From: Arsenophonus endosymbiont of Ceratovacuna japonica
GTDB lineage: Bacteria; Pseudomonadota; Gammaproteobacteria; Enterobacterales; Enterobacteriaceae
Length of the DNA: 64,000 bases
Assembly (NCBI GenBank): GCA_024349725.1
Contig: AP026064.1
Location: forward strand, 456,592-520,591
Direction of reading: 5' to 3'
Shown here piece by piece: positions 1 through 10,516 of this stretch (position 1 is the first letter of the stretch; each line of letters begins with the position of its first letter). Under the pieces are notes generated by a model. The model did no database searches, had not been told where the DNA came from, and saw nothing but the letters and a program-made list of their open reading frames with translations. A program made the position numbers and the translations under genes.

Positions 1-521
1 TGAAGATAGCGCTGACGAGTTAAATAAAAAAATTCTAATGATTCTTTTTCTATTCTATCTAATTTGATTCTATTCTGTATTCTTTGTAAGCATAAAATAG
101 GTTCTATATCTAAATATAATGTTATATCTGGCTTAAAACCATCTAATATATTATCATGCAATATTTTCATTAATTTTGATGAAATTTTACGACCTCCACC
201 TTGATAAGCTTGCGAGGATAAATCATGTCGATCGCCAATAACCCATCTACCATTTAATAATGCTGGTTTTATAACATTCTCTATTAATTGAATGCGAGCT
301 GCATAAAACATTAATAATTCTGCTTTATAAGTAATTTTTTCTTTAGTAATACCATACTTAATTAGATGACGCAATTTTTCTGCTAATGGAGTGCTACCAG
401 GTTCACGAGTAAAATCTATTTCAGTTATTCCTATTTTTAAAAGTGTATTTACAACTGTTTTTACAGCAGTAGTTTTTCCTGACCCTTCAAGACCTTCAAT
501 AACTATATAACGATTTTTCAT
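1..521 (-). CDS. tmk: Thymidylate kinase, 3' end cut off by the window edge
   Basis: Phosphorylates dTMP to dTDP for DNA synthesis. About 173 codons are visible; the usual length is about 210, so the C-terminus lies outside the window. The product begins [20 protein letters not shown], a P-loop near residues 9-17. It is followed by [14 protein letters not shown], the [15 protein letters not shown] segment around the thymidine-binding DR motif, and LDRIE in the LID region. The start is the ATG at 521-519. In E. coli tmk lies in the same direction beyond acpP-fabF-pabC-mltG. Here acpP and tmk keep that order and direction, but sppA lies between them. Identification is secure. Confidence 0.95.
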   Translation of the reverse strand, partial: MKNRYIVIEGLEGSGKTTAVKTVVNTLLKIGITEIDFTREPGSTPLAEKLRHLIKYGITKEKITYKAELLMFYAARIQLIENVIKPALLNGRWVIGDRHDLSSQAYQGGGRKISSKLMKILHDNILDGFKPDITLYLDIEPILCLQRIQNRIKLDRIEKESLEFFYLTRQRYL

Positions 522-1770
522 TTGTTTTTCTTTTATTTTTATAATATTATTAATTAGTTAATCTTAATCATTTGATTAAAATGAATACGTTAATTATTAT
601 ATATTTAATTATTAAAAATAACTAATTTTATTAGTAATATGTTTAATATAAAATAATAATTAATATTAAAATTGTAATAAATAATAAAATAAATATTATA
701 AAAATTTAATTTAATTAAATTATTATATTAAATATTTTATTATATTTTATATAAATTATATATAATAGTAATAATATAATTTGTAATTTTATTTTTAAAT
801 TATTAATAAATATTAATATAATTTTAAATATTTTATATTTATGTTTATTTATTGTAAAATAATTAAATTTTAAGTAAATATTTTATATAATTTTTTATTT
901 ATTTTATAATATAATATAATCTTAATATATAAATTATAATTAAGTAATAAATTATCTTATAATAATTTTTAATAATATTAAAAATTATAAAATTTTTTAA
1001 TTTTTAAAATATATTTATTAACTAATTATTAAATTAAATTATATTATGTATTATTAAAATAAATATTATTTATATTGTTTTATATATAATAGAATTATAA
1101 TTAATATATTTTATTTTACATTTTATTAATACTATTGTAATAAAATAATTATTATTTAATATATAATAATATTTATTAATATATTTTACTATATTAATTT
1201 AATATATTATTTATAATTAACAAATTATAATATATTATATAATTATTTAATGTTATCATTAATATATAAATTATTATATATATAAATATATTATTTTTTT
1301 ATATTTTATATATTATTATTAATATTTAAATTATATAATATTAACAATTTATAATTTAATATTTTAAATATAATATACTATTTCATAGATAATACATATA
1401 ATAATATATTATACTATAATATTAGTAAAATTTTATTTATATTAATTCATTTAAATATTTATTTTATTTTAATATTATTTATTACAATAATATTAAATAT
1501 TAATATAAATAAATGATCTTTATAATATAATAATAATGTAAATTAAAATTTATTAATTATTATTTAATTATTAATAATAAATTTTAATTTCTGTAAGTAA
1601 AAGTTCTTTATTTATTATATTATTTAATATTTGTTTTATGATATTAAATTTATTATATTAATAAGTATATTTGTATTAATATAATTAATAAAATATAATA
1701 AGTTAATATTAAATAAATTTTTAATAAATTTTAATTTATTATTTTTTAATTTTAATTAATAAAGTATTTT
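522..1770. other. AT-rich spacer, no gene seen
   Basis: About 1.25 kb of nearly pure A+T between tmk and sppA, with stop codons throughout in all frames. I recognise no gene remnant. In relatives the mltG, pabC and fabF genes would lie in this general area. Confidence 0.7.
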
Positions 1771-3651
1771 TTAAAAATAATTATTACAGTCTAAACAAAA
1801 TGCATATAAATTTTGTGGATCATTCATATGTTTATAAAATTTAATTTGTTGGTTAATGTTATTAACTGTTTTTTTAGGAAAAAATAATTGCAATGTATTT
1901 GGGATTATATTCTCAATATTTGAAGTTATTTCAAATATTAATTGCTCAATAAAAGAACGTTCTTGTTGCATCCAGTAAAGCGAAGGTTCGACAATTTTAG
2001 CTAATTCAGCTGCTTTATTTACAGCAGAGTCAAAATCTCCCAATTTATCAATTAAACCATTTTCAAGTGCATCTGAACCTATCCATATTCTACCTTGGGC
2101 AATTTTATCTATTTCTATTGGTGTTTTATGACGCGCTTTAGCTACATACTTAAGAAAAGTATAATAACTTTTTTCAATAGTAATTTGCATTATATTAGTA
2201 AAATATTTATTAATTCCTTTTGTTATTGATATATCCGCTAATGGTGTTGTTGATATTCCATCGGTATATATACCAATAGTATCTAAGCTTTTTTCTAGAG
2301 TATTTATTATACCAAAAATACCAATTGAACCTGTTAAAGTTGTTGGACTAGCAAAAATATAATTAGCTGGAGTTGAAATCCAATAACCACCTGATGCAGC
2401 AATACCTCCCATAGATACTACAATAGGTTTATTATCGTTACGTGTAGCAATAAGTTCATTACGTATCTTTTCTGAAGCTGTTACACTTCCACCAGGGCTA
2501 TTAATACGTAAAACAATTGCTTTAATATTTGGATCAAGTCTCGCTTTTCGTATTTGTGACACAGTTATTTCACTGCTTGTTATACCTGGTTCCTGTGGTC
2601 CATCGATAATAATACCTTGAGCAATAATGATTGCAATATTTCCAGATTTATTATTAGATTGTTTTTGTTGTATTAATTGACTCTTTTGTAGTCGTTTATT
2701 AATGTAATCATATATACTAATATAATTAAAATGTTGATATTTATTATTCCATCCAAATTTTTTGCTTAGTTCTTTCTCTATATCTGCATCAGTAAAAATA
2801 TAATCAACAAGTTTTTGTTTAACTGCGTATTTTGCATTATCACCATTTACTTTTTTCATTTCTTTAATTAATTTATCAACACCTGGAAAAATATTGTCTG
2901 GTGTTGTTTGTCGATTTTCTGCAATTGTTGATAAATAATGATTCCACAATGAACCAATCCAAACTTTATCAACTTCACGTGCTTCAGGTGATATATTGCT
3001 GCGAATAAAAGGTTCTACCGCTGATTTATAAGTACCAACACGAAAAATATGACTATTAATTTTTAAATTATTTAATAGTTTTTTATAATAAAATTTATTA
3101 GTTGAAAAACCATAAATTCCAATATTACCATATGGTGACATATAAATTTTATTAGCAAAACTAGCTAAATAATATTGTGATTGATTATAACTATCACCTA
3201 TTGCATATATAGGTTTTCCAGATTGTTTAAATTTTGTTAATGCTTTTCCAATATATTGTAAAGATGGTTGATCTGAACCAATTAAATTATCTAAATGTAA
3301 AACTATGCCGGTAATTTTATCATCATTAATTGCTAAGTAAATAGCTTTTACTATATCAAATAAAGAATTTTCTTGTATTATTTTATTTGATGAGTTAAAT
3401 AATTCTCGACTTATTTTATTAAATGGATTATGAATAGATACTTGATCAACAATAATACCTTGTAAATCAATAAGTAGTGCATAATTATATTGATTAATAG
3501 ATTTTTTTGAATTTTTATATGCAAAATAAGTAGTTATTGCAATAAATATCAAAAAAAAACATATAAAATTAATAATAAATTGCCGAATAAAATTAATTAA
3601 TTTCCAAATAAATTTTAAAGTAATTGCAATTACATTACATATATTTTTCAT
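1771..3651 (-). CDS. sppA: Signal peptide peptidase SppA, protease IV (67-kDa type)
   Basis: Inner-membrane serine protease that degrades cleaved signal peptides. The product is 626 aa (E. coli 618) with an N-terminal membrane anchor near residues 22-44. It has the two-domain S49 layout. The catalytic Lys is in VGTYKSAVEPF (K209, the same number as in E. coli) and the nucleophile Ser is in GGIAASGGYW (S420). The SPGGSVTASE block is also present. I chose the ATG at 3651, giving MKNICNVIA, because a GGAG Shine-Dalgarno sits just upstream and the N-terminus then aligns with E. coli; a longer frame from 3678 has no ribosome site. The gene stands alone between long spacers in the place where fabF-pabC-mltG lie in relatives. 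Confidence 0.96.
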   Translation of the reverse strand: MKNICNVIAITLKFIWKLINFIRQFIINFICFFLIFIAITTYFAYKNSKKSINQYNYALLIDLQGIIVDQVSIHNPFNKISRELFNSSNKIIQENSLFDIVKAIYLAINDDKITGIVLHLDNLIGSDQPSLQYIGKALTKFKQSGKPIYAIGDSYNQSQYYLASFANKIYMSPYGNIGIYGFSTNKFYYKKLLNNLKINSHIFRVGTYKSAVEPFIRSNISPEAREVDKVWIGSLWNHYLSTIAENRQTTPDNIFPGVDKLIKEMKKVNGDNAKYAVKQKLVDYIFTDADIEKELSKKFGWNNKYQHFNYISIYDYINKRLQKSQLIQQKQSNNKSGNIAIIIAQGIIIDGPQEPGITSSEITVSQIRKARLDPNIKAIVLRINSPGGSVTASEKIRNELIATRNDNKPIVVSMGGIAASGGYWISTPANYIFASPTTLTGSIGIFGIINTLEKSLDTIGIYTDGISTTPLADISITKGINKYFTNIMQITIEKSYYTFLKYVAKARHKTPIEIDKIAQGRIWIGSDALENGLIDKLGDFDSAVNKAAELAKIVEPSLYWMQQERSFIEQLIFEITSNIENIIPNTLQLFFPKKTVNNINQQIKFYKHMNDPQNLYAFCLDCNNYF

Positions 3652-3733
3652 ATGATCTCCGATAATATTGATTAACATATTTTATAAAATAATTATTATC
3701 TATAAATTATATAATAATTAAAATATTTTTTAA

Positions 3734-3772
3734 AATAATATATTATTATTATATTAATAATAATATATTATT
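3734..3772. repeat. Perfect inverted repeat, 18-bp arms
   Basis: The left arm is 3734-3751, the loop TAT, and the right arm 3755-3772. It is pure A/T and lies about 85 bp upstream of the sppA start. It is one of many such palindromes in this window; its function is unknown. Confidence 0.7.
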
Positions 3773-4725
3773 GTTGGATTATATATTTATAAAATATTTA
3801 TTTTTACTATTTTAAATTATTTAATTAATTATGTAATTAAAATTAATTTAATCATCATAAATATATTAATTTATTAATATAAATAATTAATAAATTTAAA
3901 AATAAAAATATTTCATATTTAAATTTTATATTTTAATATTAAATATAATTAATATTTAAAAAAAAATTAATTATTATAATAAATTATTAATTTAAGTTAA
4001 ATTAAATAATTTTTAATTATATTATTAAATGAATTAATATTATTTTTGATAAATAAAATATTATATATAAATATTAATATATTATAATAATTAATATAAT
4101 TTATTTCTTAAATTATATTTTATAATATAATATATTAATTATAAATAAATTTTAAATTTTGATAATTTTATAATAGTAATATAATATATTAATATAATAT
4201 TATTTATATAAATTAGTAATTTAATTATAAATTTTAACATTTTAATTTTATTATGTTTTTATTTTTTTTTTAATACTAAAATATTAATATAATTATATAA
4301 TATACAATTATACTATTTCATAGTTTTGAATGTTAATAGATTATTTTAAAGTATTATATATATAATACTTTAATTAATATAAACATAATAATACTTAAAA
4401 ATATAATTATTTTACATATATATTATAATTTTATCTTATTTTATTATTTTTTATTATTAATATAATATAAATATTATATATATAATAATATAATATATAA
4501 TATAAATATTATATATTACTTAATAATAAATGGTTTTAATAAAAAATAATTTAATATTTAAATTTATAAATAATGCTTAAATATTTATATATAATATTAA
4601 CAATAAATAAATAAATAAAAATATTTAATTTTCATAGATTTTTATTTAATAAAATTTTTAACTAATTTAGTATACTTAATTATATATTGTAATATTAAAA
4701 TTATCTATAAAATTAATATAATAAT

Positions 4726-4756
4726 CTTATTCTACTTATAGTATAAGTAGAATAAG
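4726..4756. repeat. Perfect hairpin, 14-bp arms with AGT loop
   Basis: Arms 4726-4739 and 4743-4756 (CTTATTCTACTTAT and its complement) flank a 3-nt loop. It has more G+C than the surrounding desert. It lies about 170 bp beyond the acpP stop and could be a second terminator or a stable 3' RNA end. Confidence 0.6.
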
Positions 4757-4862
4757 AAGATTTCAATTATGTTATTAGATAATATATAATATAATGTTAA
4801 TTTATTTATAATTACTTAATATTTAAATGTGAATATTTTTTATAAAATAAGTTTTTATTAAA

Positions 4863-4890
4863 ATTAAGGTGATTTATATATCACCTTAAT
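4863..4890 (-). terminator. Terminator after acpP
   Basis: An 11-bp perfect stem (4863-4873 with 4880-4890, core AAGGTGAT) with a 6-nt loop. On the minus strand it is followed by a U-rich tract. It begins 36 bp after the acpP stop and would end the rpmF-acpP transcript. Confidence 0.75.
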
Positions 4891-4926
4891 ATATAATATA
4901 AAATTATTTATAATTAAGTTTACGAT

Positions 4927-5223
4927 TTATTTTTTATTACTATTATCGCCAATTTCATTATTAATATAATCAATTGCAGCTTGTACTGTTGTAATTTTTT
5001 CCGCTTCTTCGTCAGGAATTTCAGTATTAAACTCTTCTTCTAATGCCATTACTAGTTCAACTGTGTCAAGAGAATCTGCACCTAAGTCCTCAACAAATGA
5101 AGAATTAATTGTAATTTCTTCTTCTTTAACACCTAATTGTTCAGTGATTATTTTTTTAACTCGTTCTTCAACAGTGTTAGTAGGTATACCGCTGTTAACA
5201 TTTTGTTGGTCTTTAAGGTTCAT
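4927..5223 (-). CDS. acpP: Acyl carrier protein with an N-terminal extension
   Basis: Carries growing acyl chains on 4'-phosphopantetheine for FabD, FabH, FabG and PlsX. The core is almost identical to E. coli ACP, with the attachment serine in [18 protein letters not shown] (Ser51 here, Ser36-37 in E. coli). It is 98 aa rather than 78. About 14 extra residues, [16 protein letters not shown], precede the usual [10 protein letters not shown] start, and a few residues are added at the C-terminus. No in-frame ATG or GTG with a ribosome site exists at the usual position, while AGGA lies about 9 nt before this ATG, so the extension looks real. It is the last gene of the operon and is followed by a terminator. 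Confidence 0.96.
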   Translation of the reverse strand: MNLKDQQNVNSGIPTNTVEERVKKIITEQLGVKEEEITINSSFVEDLGADSLDTVELVMALEEEFNTEIPDEEAEKITTVQAAIDYINNEIGDNSNKK

Positions 5224-5368
5224 ACTATTAATTCCTATTAAAACTTTATTTTACGATGATTTTTGTAGTTTATATAAACTAAATTTTTAATTTTAACTTA
5301 TCTATTTAAACCTAATTTGCATTATTAAATGTTATTTTAACATTAATTAAGCATATGATTATTAATTT

Positions 5369-6103
5369 TTAAATCATATACATCCCGCCATTGACGTGTA
5401 ATGTTTCACCTGTAATATAAGATGCTTCGCTGGAAGCTAAAAATGCTACAGCACTAGCAATTTCTTTTGCATTTCCTAATCTTCCTATAGGAATATTAGA
5501 TAAAATTTCATTTTGTTGCTTATTTGTTAATGTTTTAGTCATATCTGTTTTTATAAAACCAGGTGAAATAACATTTACTGTAATACCTCGGCTTGCTACT
5601 TCTCGTGCTAATGATTTACTAAAAGCAATAACACCAGCTTTAGCTGCAGCATAATTTACTTGACCAGCATTACCCATTATACCGACTACAGAACCAATAG
5701 AGATAATTCGTCCATAACGTTTTTTTATCATCGAACGTATTATAGCTTTGGATAAATTAAAAATTGAAGTTAAATTTGTATCAATTACTTTATTCCATTC
5801 TTCTTTCTTCATTCTCATTAAGAGATTATCACTTATAATACCTGCATTATTAATTAAAATATCAATTTCACCAAATTCTTCATAAATTCTAGATAAAGTA
5901 ATATTAATAGATTTAGCATCTGTTACATTTAAGACATAACCCTTACCTTTTTTACCAAAATAACTGCTAATTTCTTCAGCGCCTTTTTTATTCGTAGAAG
6001 TACCAATTACTTTAGCTCCACATTCAGATAATGTTTCAGCTATTGATTTTCCAATTCCACGATTTGCACCAGTTACTAAAGCTATTTTTTTATAAAAATT
6101 CAT
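5369..6103 (-). CDS. fabG: 3-oxoacyl-ACP reductase FabG
   Basis: NADPH-dependent reduction of 3-ketoacyl-ACP in fatty acid elongation. The product is 244 aa, as in E. coli. It is a short-chain dehydrogenase Rossmann fold: TGANRGIG (about residues 11-18) for the cofactor, NNAG (85-88), then the catalytic triad Ser138, Tyr151 and Lys155 in SIGSVV...NYAAAKAG at the same numbers as E. coli. TTGAGGAAAAC precedes the ATG. It starts 7 bp after the fabD stop and was probably co-transcribed with it; 145 bp separate it from acpP. Confidence 0.97.
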   Translation of the reverse strand: MNFYKKIALVTGANRGIGKSIAETLSECGAKVIGTSTNKKGAEEISSYFGKKGKGYVLNVTDAKSINITLSRIYEEFGEIDILINNAGIISDNLLMRMKKEEWNKVIDTNLTSIFNLSKAIIRSMIKKRYGRIISIGSVVGIMGNAGQVNYAAAKAGVIAFSKSLAREVASRGITVNVISPGFIKTDMTKTLTNKQQNEILSNIPIGRLGNAKEIASAVAFLASSEASYITGETLHVNGGMYMI

Positions 6104-6110
6104 GTTTTCC

Positions 6111-7043
6111 TCAATTATTTATAAATGCAGTATATAATGATTTTGTATCATTAATAGATACTGAATTAATCGTACTTATAATTTGCTTAGATAAGCAAGT
6201 TAATACTTTACCTGGTCCTATTTCTATTAATTGCATAATTCCTTGTTTAGCAATAAATTCTATAGTTTCTACCCAACGTACAGGATTATATAATTGTTTT
6301 ACTAAAGAACGACGGATACCTTCTGCTGAATTTTCTATTTTTACATCTACATTATTTATCACATCTATGTCAGGTTTATTAAATTTAATTGTTTCTAATT
6401 CTTGTGATAATTTAATTGCAGCTGATTTCATTAATATGCAATGAGAAGGCACGCTAACAGTTAATGGTAAAATACGTTTCACTCCAGCTTTCTTACATAA
6501 AACTATAGCTCTTTCAACAGCATTTTTTTCGCCTGCAATAACAACTTGTTTAGGTGAATTAAAATTAACAACCGATACTACTTGACCCTGTTCAGCTTCA
6601 TGACATAATGATAATATAGATTTATTATCTAAACCAATAATTGCATACATAACTCCTATTCCTTCTGGTACAGATTCTTGCATTAATCGGCCACGTAGCT
6701 CTACTAATTTAATAGCTGATTTAAAATCAATAACATTAGCACAAACTAATGCAGAATATTCACCTAAACTATGACCTGCCATTATTGTAGGAGTTTTACC
6801 TTTTTTTTTCTGCCATATACGAAAAATTGCTACAGATGCAGATAAAAGTGCTGGTTGAGTTTTCCAAGTTTTATTTAATTCCTCTTTAGAACCATTCTGC
6901 ACTAAGTCCCATAGATCATATTTTAATATATTAGAGGATTCAGAAAATGTTTCCTCTACTACTGTAAAATTTTTTGCTAAATCAGATAACATACCAATAA
7001 ATTGAGAACCTTGACCAGGAAAGATCATAGCAAAATTAGACAT
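6111..7043 (-). CDS. fabD: Malonyl-CoA:ACP transacylase FabD
   Basis: Loads malonyl groups from malonyl-CoA onto ACP. The product is 310 aa (E. coli 309), beginning MSNFAMIFPGQGSQ. The nucleophile Ser92 lies in GHSLGEY and His201 in SVPSHC, both at E. coli positions. The frame stays open upstream to 7088, but the ATG at 7043 has AGGA just before it and matches the family N-terminus, so the longer start is rejected. It sits 17 bp after the fabH stop and 7 bp before fabG. Confidence 0.97.
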   Translation of the reverse strand: MSNFAMIFPGQGSQFIGMLSDLAKNFTVVEETFSESSNILKYDLWDLVQNGSKEELNKTWKTQPALLSASVAIFRIWQKKKGKTPTIMAGHSLGEYSALVCANVIDFKSAIKLVELRGRLMQESVPEGIGVMYAIIGLDNKSILSLCHEAEQGQVVSVVNFNSPKQVVIAGEKNAVERAIVLCKKAGVKRILPLTVSVPSHCILMKSAAIKLSQELETIKFNKPDIDVINNVDVKIENSAEGIRRSLVKQLYNPVRWVETIEFIAKQGIMQLIEIGPGKVLTCLSKQIISTINSVSINDTKSLYTAFINN

Positions 7044-7060
7044 TTTTTTTCCTATATAAT

Positions 7061-8014
7061 TTAAAAGTACAGAAGAACCGATCCCCAAGCAAAACCGCCG
7101 CCAAATGCTTCAAGTAATACTAGTTGTCCATATTGTATACGATTATCTCTAATTGCTTCATCAAGCGCTGTAGGTATTGAAGCAGCTGAAGTATTACCAT
7201 ATTTATCTAAAGTAATAATTACTTTATCAATTGATATAGACATTTTTTTTACTATTGCTTGAATAATTCGTAAATTCGCTTGATGAGGGATTAACCAATC
7301 TAATTTTGATTTATCTAGAGCATTTTTTTTTAATGTTTCATCAATAATGTTAGACAGTTTATTTACTGCTATTTTAAAAACTTCATTTCCAGACATAGTT
7401 ATATAAGTTTTTTTTGAATCTTTACAATAATTTTGATGTCTTAAGGTTAATAAATCACAATAATAACCATTAGCGTGTAAGTGAGTTGATAAAATTCCTG
7501 GATTTTTTGAAGATCCAACTATAATCGCTCCTGCTGCATCACCAAATAAAATTAATGTATTACGATCATTTGGATTTAATGATCTAGATAATACGTCAGA
7601 ACCTATTATTAATGCTTTTTGTGATATTCCTGTTTTAATAAATTGATCACTGATACTTAATGCGTATATAAAACCAGCGCATGCAGCAGAAACATCAAAT
7701 GCAGTACAACTTTCAATACATAATATTTTTTGAATTTGGCATGCTGCACTAGGAAAAGCATGTGTTGAAGAAGTTGTTGCTACTATAATTAGATCAATTT
7801 CATTAGCTGTAATTCCAGCCATTATTAATGCTTTTTTTGCAGCTTTAGCGCCCATTGTTGATACATTATCTTTGTCTGTTGCAATACGTCGTTCTTTAAT
7901 GCCAGTTCTAGTAGTTATCCATTCATCAGAAGTATTTACCATTTTTTCTAAATCAAAATTTGTACGAATTTGTATAGGTAAATAGCTTCCAGTACCTAAG
8001 ATTTTTGTATACAT
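7061..8014 (-). CDS. fabH: 3-oxoacyl-ACP synthase III FabH
   Basis: Condenses acetyl-CoA with malonyl-ACP to start fatty acid synthesis. The product is 317 aa, identical in length to E. coli. The catalytic triad is complete and at standard numbers: Cys112 in SAACAGF, His244 in PHQANLRI, Asn274 in YGNTSAAS. The C-terminal block [14 protein letters not shown] is present. It lies between plsX (6 bp upstream) and fabD in the ancestral order. No fabF or fabB is visible here, so elongation would need a condensing enzyme encoded elsewhere. Confidence 0.97.
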   Translation of the reverse strand: MYTKILGTGSYLPIQIRTNFDLEKMVNTSDEWITTRTGIKERRIATDKDNVSTMGAKAAKKALIMAGITANEIDLIIVATTSSTHAFPSAACQIQKILCIESCTAFDVSAACAGFIYALSISDQFIKTGISQKALIIGSDVLSRSLNPNDRNTLILFGDAAGAIIVGSSKNPGILSTHLHANGYYCDLLTLRHQNYCKDSKKTYITMSGNEVFKIAVNKLSNIIDETLKKNALDKSKLDWLIPHQANLRIIQAIVKKMSISIDKVIITLDKYGNTSAASIPTALDEAIRDNRIQYGQLVLLEAFGGGFAWGSVLLYF

Positions 8015-8020
8015 TTTGTT

Positions 8021-9049
8021 TTAATCACTCTTTGGTAATAAAATATTTAATTTAGTTGCAATTATATTAGGAATTTGCTTTTCTACCGCTTGAATAGCTT
8101 GTTCAATTGCAGAATTAAATGCTTTTTGGTTTGCGGATCCATGACTTTTAATGACAATTCCTTGTAATCCTAAAAGTGAAGCACCATTATATTTATCAGG
8201 ATTTAAGTGCTCAAAACATTTTGAAATACGTTTTTCTAACCATGGTTTAATTAATTTTATACACCATAATAATTTTTTATTGTTTATAATTGTAGATTTT
8301 ATCAAATACAAAATAACTTGTATTACTCCTTCCATTGTTTTTAACATCACATTACCTACGAAACCATCACAAATAAATACATCAGCTTTACCAGTTAATA
8401 ATTCATTACCTTCTAGATAACCAATATAATTTATAGATGGTATTGTTTTTAATATTAATGACGCAGTATGGATATTATCTAAACCTTTACTTTCTTCTTC
8501 ACCAATATTTAATAATGCTACACGTGGATTACTTATATTAGCGATCTCTTTAGACATCACTGCACCCATTACAGCAAATTGTACCAACATTTGACTACTG
8601 CAATTAATATTAGCACCTAAATCAAGTATAACAGTTTTACCTTGTTTTTTATTTGGTAAAATTATTGTTAGTGCTGGTCTTTTAATTCCATTTATTGTTT
8701 TTAATATTAATTTTGCTAATCCCATAAGTACAGCAGTATTGCCAGCGCTAATACATGCTTGTGCTTTACCAGATTTTACTAATTCTAAAGTAACTCGCAT
8801 AGATGAACCTTTGCTTTTTCTAATTGCTTTTAATGGTCTAATATTATTAGATATAATATATTTAGCAGGAATAATTTCTAAACGATTATGCATATTAGTT
8901 ATAAGTAATGGATTTAAAATTTCAGGAATACCAACTAATAATAATTTTAAACGTGAATTAGATGAAAGCGCTTGCATCGCAGCAAGCACAATAACATGAG
9001 GGCATTTATCCTCATACATTGTATCTAATGCTAAAGTTAAATTAGTCAA
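8021..9049 (-). CDS. plsX: Phosphate acyltransferase PlsX with an altered N-terminal motif
   Basis: Converts acyl-ACP to acyl-phosphate for phospholipid synthesis with PlsY. The product is 342 aa (E. coli 356), aligning over nearly the whole length. Visible family blocks are [61 protein letters not shown] and [10 protein letters not shown]. The usual N-terminal DxMGGDxGP motif reads DTMYEDKCP, so both glycines of GGD and the later glycine are replaced. This is either tolerated drift or partial loss of function. The C-terminus is slightly short. It lies between rpmF and fabH. Confidence 0.94.
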   Translation of the reverse strand: MTNLTLALDTMYEDKCPHVIVLAAMQALSSNSRLKLLLVGIPEILNPLLITNMHNRLEIIPAKYIISNNIRPLKAIRKSKGSSMRVTLELVKSGKAQACISAGNTAVLMGLAKLILKTINGIKRPALTIILPNKKQGKTVILDLGANINCSSQMLVQFAVMGAVMSKEIANISNPRVALLNIGEEESKGLDNIHTASLILKTIPSINYIGYLEGNELLTGKADVFICDGFVGNVMLKTMEGVIQVILYLIKSTIINNKKLLWCIKLIKPWLEKRISKCFEHLNPDKYNGASLLGLQGIVIKSHGSANQKAFNSAIEQAIQAVEKQIPNIIATKLNILLPKSD

Positions 9050-9080
9050 GATGTTAATTTTTTAATAAATTACATAATAA

Positions 9081-9251
9081 TTATTTATTAAGAACTTTAC
9101 GCCCACAATAATAACCATTAGAAGTCATATGATGACGTATATGTGTTTCACTAGAAGTTTTATCTATCGATATTTCAGTGGTTATTAATATATCGTGTAA
9201 ACGACGCATACCTCGTTTAGAGCGAGTTAATTTATTTTTTTGCACAGCCAT
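9081..9251 (-). CDS. rpmF: 50S ribosomal protein bL32
   Basis: Small protein of the large ribosomal subunit. I translated the minus strand directly: 56 aa beginning [20 protein letters not shown] and ending [10 protein letters not shown]. That is the bL32 pattern and length (E. coli 57 aa), with the N-terminal MAVQxNK and the basic RSKRGMRR stretch intact. AGGAGTAAT precedes the start. It is the first gene of the rpmF-plsX-fab operon, as in enterobacteria. The usual upstream gene yceD is not recognisable. Confidence 0.95.
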   Translation of the reverse strand: MAVQKNKLTRSKRGMRRLHDILITTEISIDKTSSETHIRHHMTSNGYYCGRKVLNK

Positions 9252-9649
9252 TAATATTACTCCTAAAATACTTTAATTTTTCATAATATAATAAAATTAT
9301 TTATTTTTTTATTTTTATAAATAATTTACTATAATTAAATTATTATCAATGGTAATATTATTTCATTTTAAATCATTACTAGCAAATTTATTTTATAAAA
9401 TTAATTAAGTATATTAAATTTATATATTTTAAATAATAATTTAAATATCATATTTAATAATAAAAAATATAAAATAATAAATAATATAAATATAATGATT
9501 AATTTTTACTAAAAAATTTTTATTTAAATATTATATTATGATTTAAATTAATTATATAATAAATAATATTTATTTAGTTAAATATTATTTTAAATAATAT
9601 AATTTTTATAATAATATTATTTATTTAATTAAAAATAATAAATAATTTT
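9252..9649. other. AT-rich spacer upstream of rpmF
   Basis: Nearly pure A+T. A short minus-strand peptide, NKFASNDLK followed by a stop at about 9370-9395, faintly recalls the end of YceD, the usual neighbour of rpmF. It is too short to call. Confidence 0.5.
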
Positions 9650-10214
9650 TTAAAATGTAATGATTTCTGATAATGGAATATCCCATGGATAAGTTGGGAT
9701 ATGATTAACTAATTAACAATTATGAGATAATCCAATTGGATAAAAATTTATTTTTTTCTAATTAATAAGTAATCTATCATAAAATCCTCCACCTATTCCT
9801 AATATTTGTCCTTATTTATTAAATGCTACTAATGGTATAAAAATAACATCTAATTGTGATATTGGTATGATATTTATAATATTTATTATTTGTTCATAAA
9901 TATTAAGGTAATTTTTTATCAATTTAGTATTTTTTGATAATATAAAAATATTAACTTATTATTATTAAATGGATTTAAAACTGATAGATAAATTTTTTAT
10001 ATTTCTTCCATAAATTTTTAATTAATGGAATTGTATTAATTTTTCCATCAAATGAAATAAATAATTCTAAATTTGTAGAAAATTATATAAATTTATATTC
10101 TAATATAAAATTAATTATTTTTTTTGATGCATTATTTTGTTATTCTAATATTAACTGTTGATGATACTTTCTACAATTTTTTCTAATAATTTTTTATTTT
10201 AAGTTATTAATCAT
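9650..10214 (-). pseudogene. fau: Decayed 5-formyltetrahydrofolate cyclo-ligase (ygfA/fau)
   Basis: The intact enzyme salvages 5-formyl-THF to 5,10-methenyl-THF. Reading the minus strand in three frames recovers the whole family order: LFISFDGKINTIPLIKNLW near the N-terminus; LSVLNPFNNNKLIFLYYQ after one frameshift; and after a second shift IPISQLDVIFIPLVAFNK, GQILGIGGGFYDRLL (the nucleotide-binding signature), FYPIGLSHNC and YPWDIPLSEIIT. TAA or TAG codons interrupt it at least six times, for example between AFNK and GQIL and after HNC. Length and block order match E. coli YgfA (about 180-200 aa). Decay is advanced but homology is clear, so inactivation is fairly recent compared with the featureless spacers. 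Confidence 0.9.
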
Positions 10215-10475
10215 AAATTTATAATTGTTAATTTATCAATATAAAATGAAAATATTATATAAAATTAGTATAAAAATTTATTTTACTAATAAAGTATAAT
10301 AAATATTTATAAATAAATATAAAATAATTTAATTAATATCAAAAATATATAAAATATTAGTATTTATTATAAATATTAAATATTGTGTTTAATAATAATA
10401 TAAATTATTTTAAATATATATTTTTTAATTAATTGATTATTAATTGTATTACATAATTTATATATATATATAATA

Positions 10476-10516
10476 AATTATACAAAAATATATAAAATAT
10501 ATATTTTTGTATAATT
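10476..10516. repeat. Perfect inverted repeat, 19-bp arms
   Basis: Arms 10476-10494 and 10498-10516 with a 3-nt loop; the arm contains TATACAAAAATATAT. It lies inside the desert, far from any intact gene, so a terminator role is unlikely unless it once served a lost gene. Confidence 0.7.

Larger units (their letters stand above)
3652..4862. other. AT-rich spacer with two inverted repeats
   Basis: About 1.2 kb of A+T between sppA and acpP. No coding remnant of fabF, pabC or mltG was recognised. It contains two perfect inverted repeats, listed separately at 3734-3772 and 4726-4756. Confidence 0.7.

Noticed and set aside
1377..4325. Word ATACTATTTCATAG occurring on both sides of sppA (near 1377 and 4310)
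   Set aside because: A 14-base A/T-rich match alone is weak evidence for flanking repeats; there is no extended homology or mobile-element gene.
5063..5290. Plus-strand frame opposite acpP and similar antisense frames elsewhere
   Set aside because: They mirror conserved genes, lack ribosome sites and resemble no family.
7044..7088. Longer fabD start overlapping fabH
   Set aside because: The ATG at 7043 has its own AGGA site and matches the FabD N-terminus.
9345..9400. Possible remnant of yceD upstream of rpmF
   Set aside because: Only about nine residues before a stop resemble the YceD end; chance cannot be excluded in this composition.
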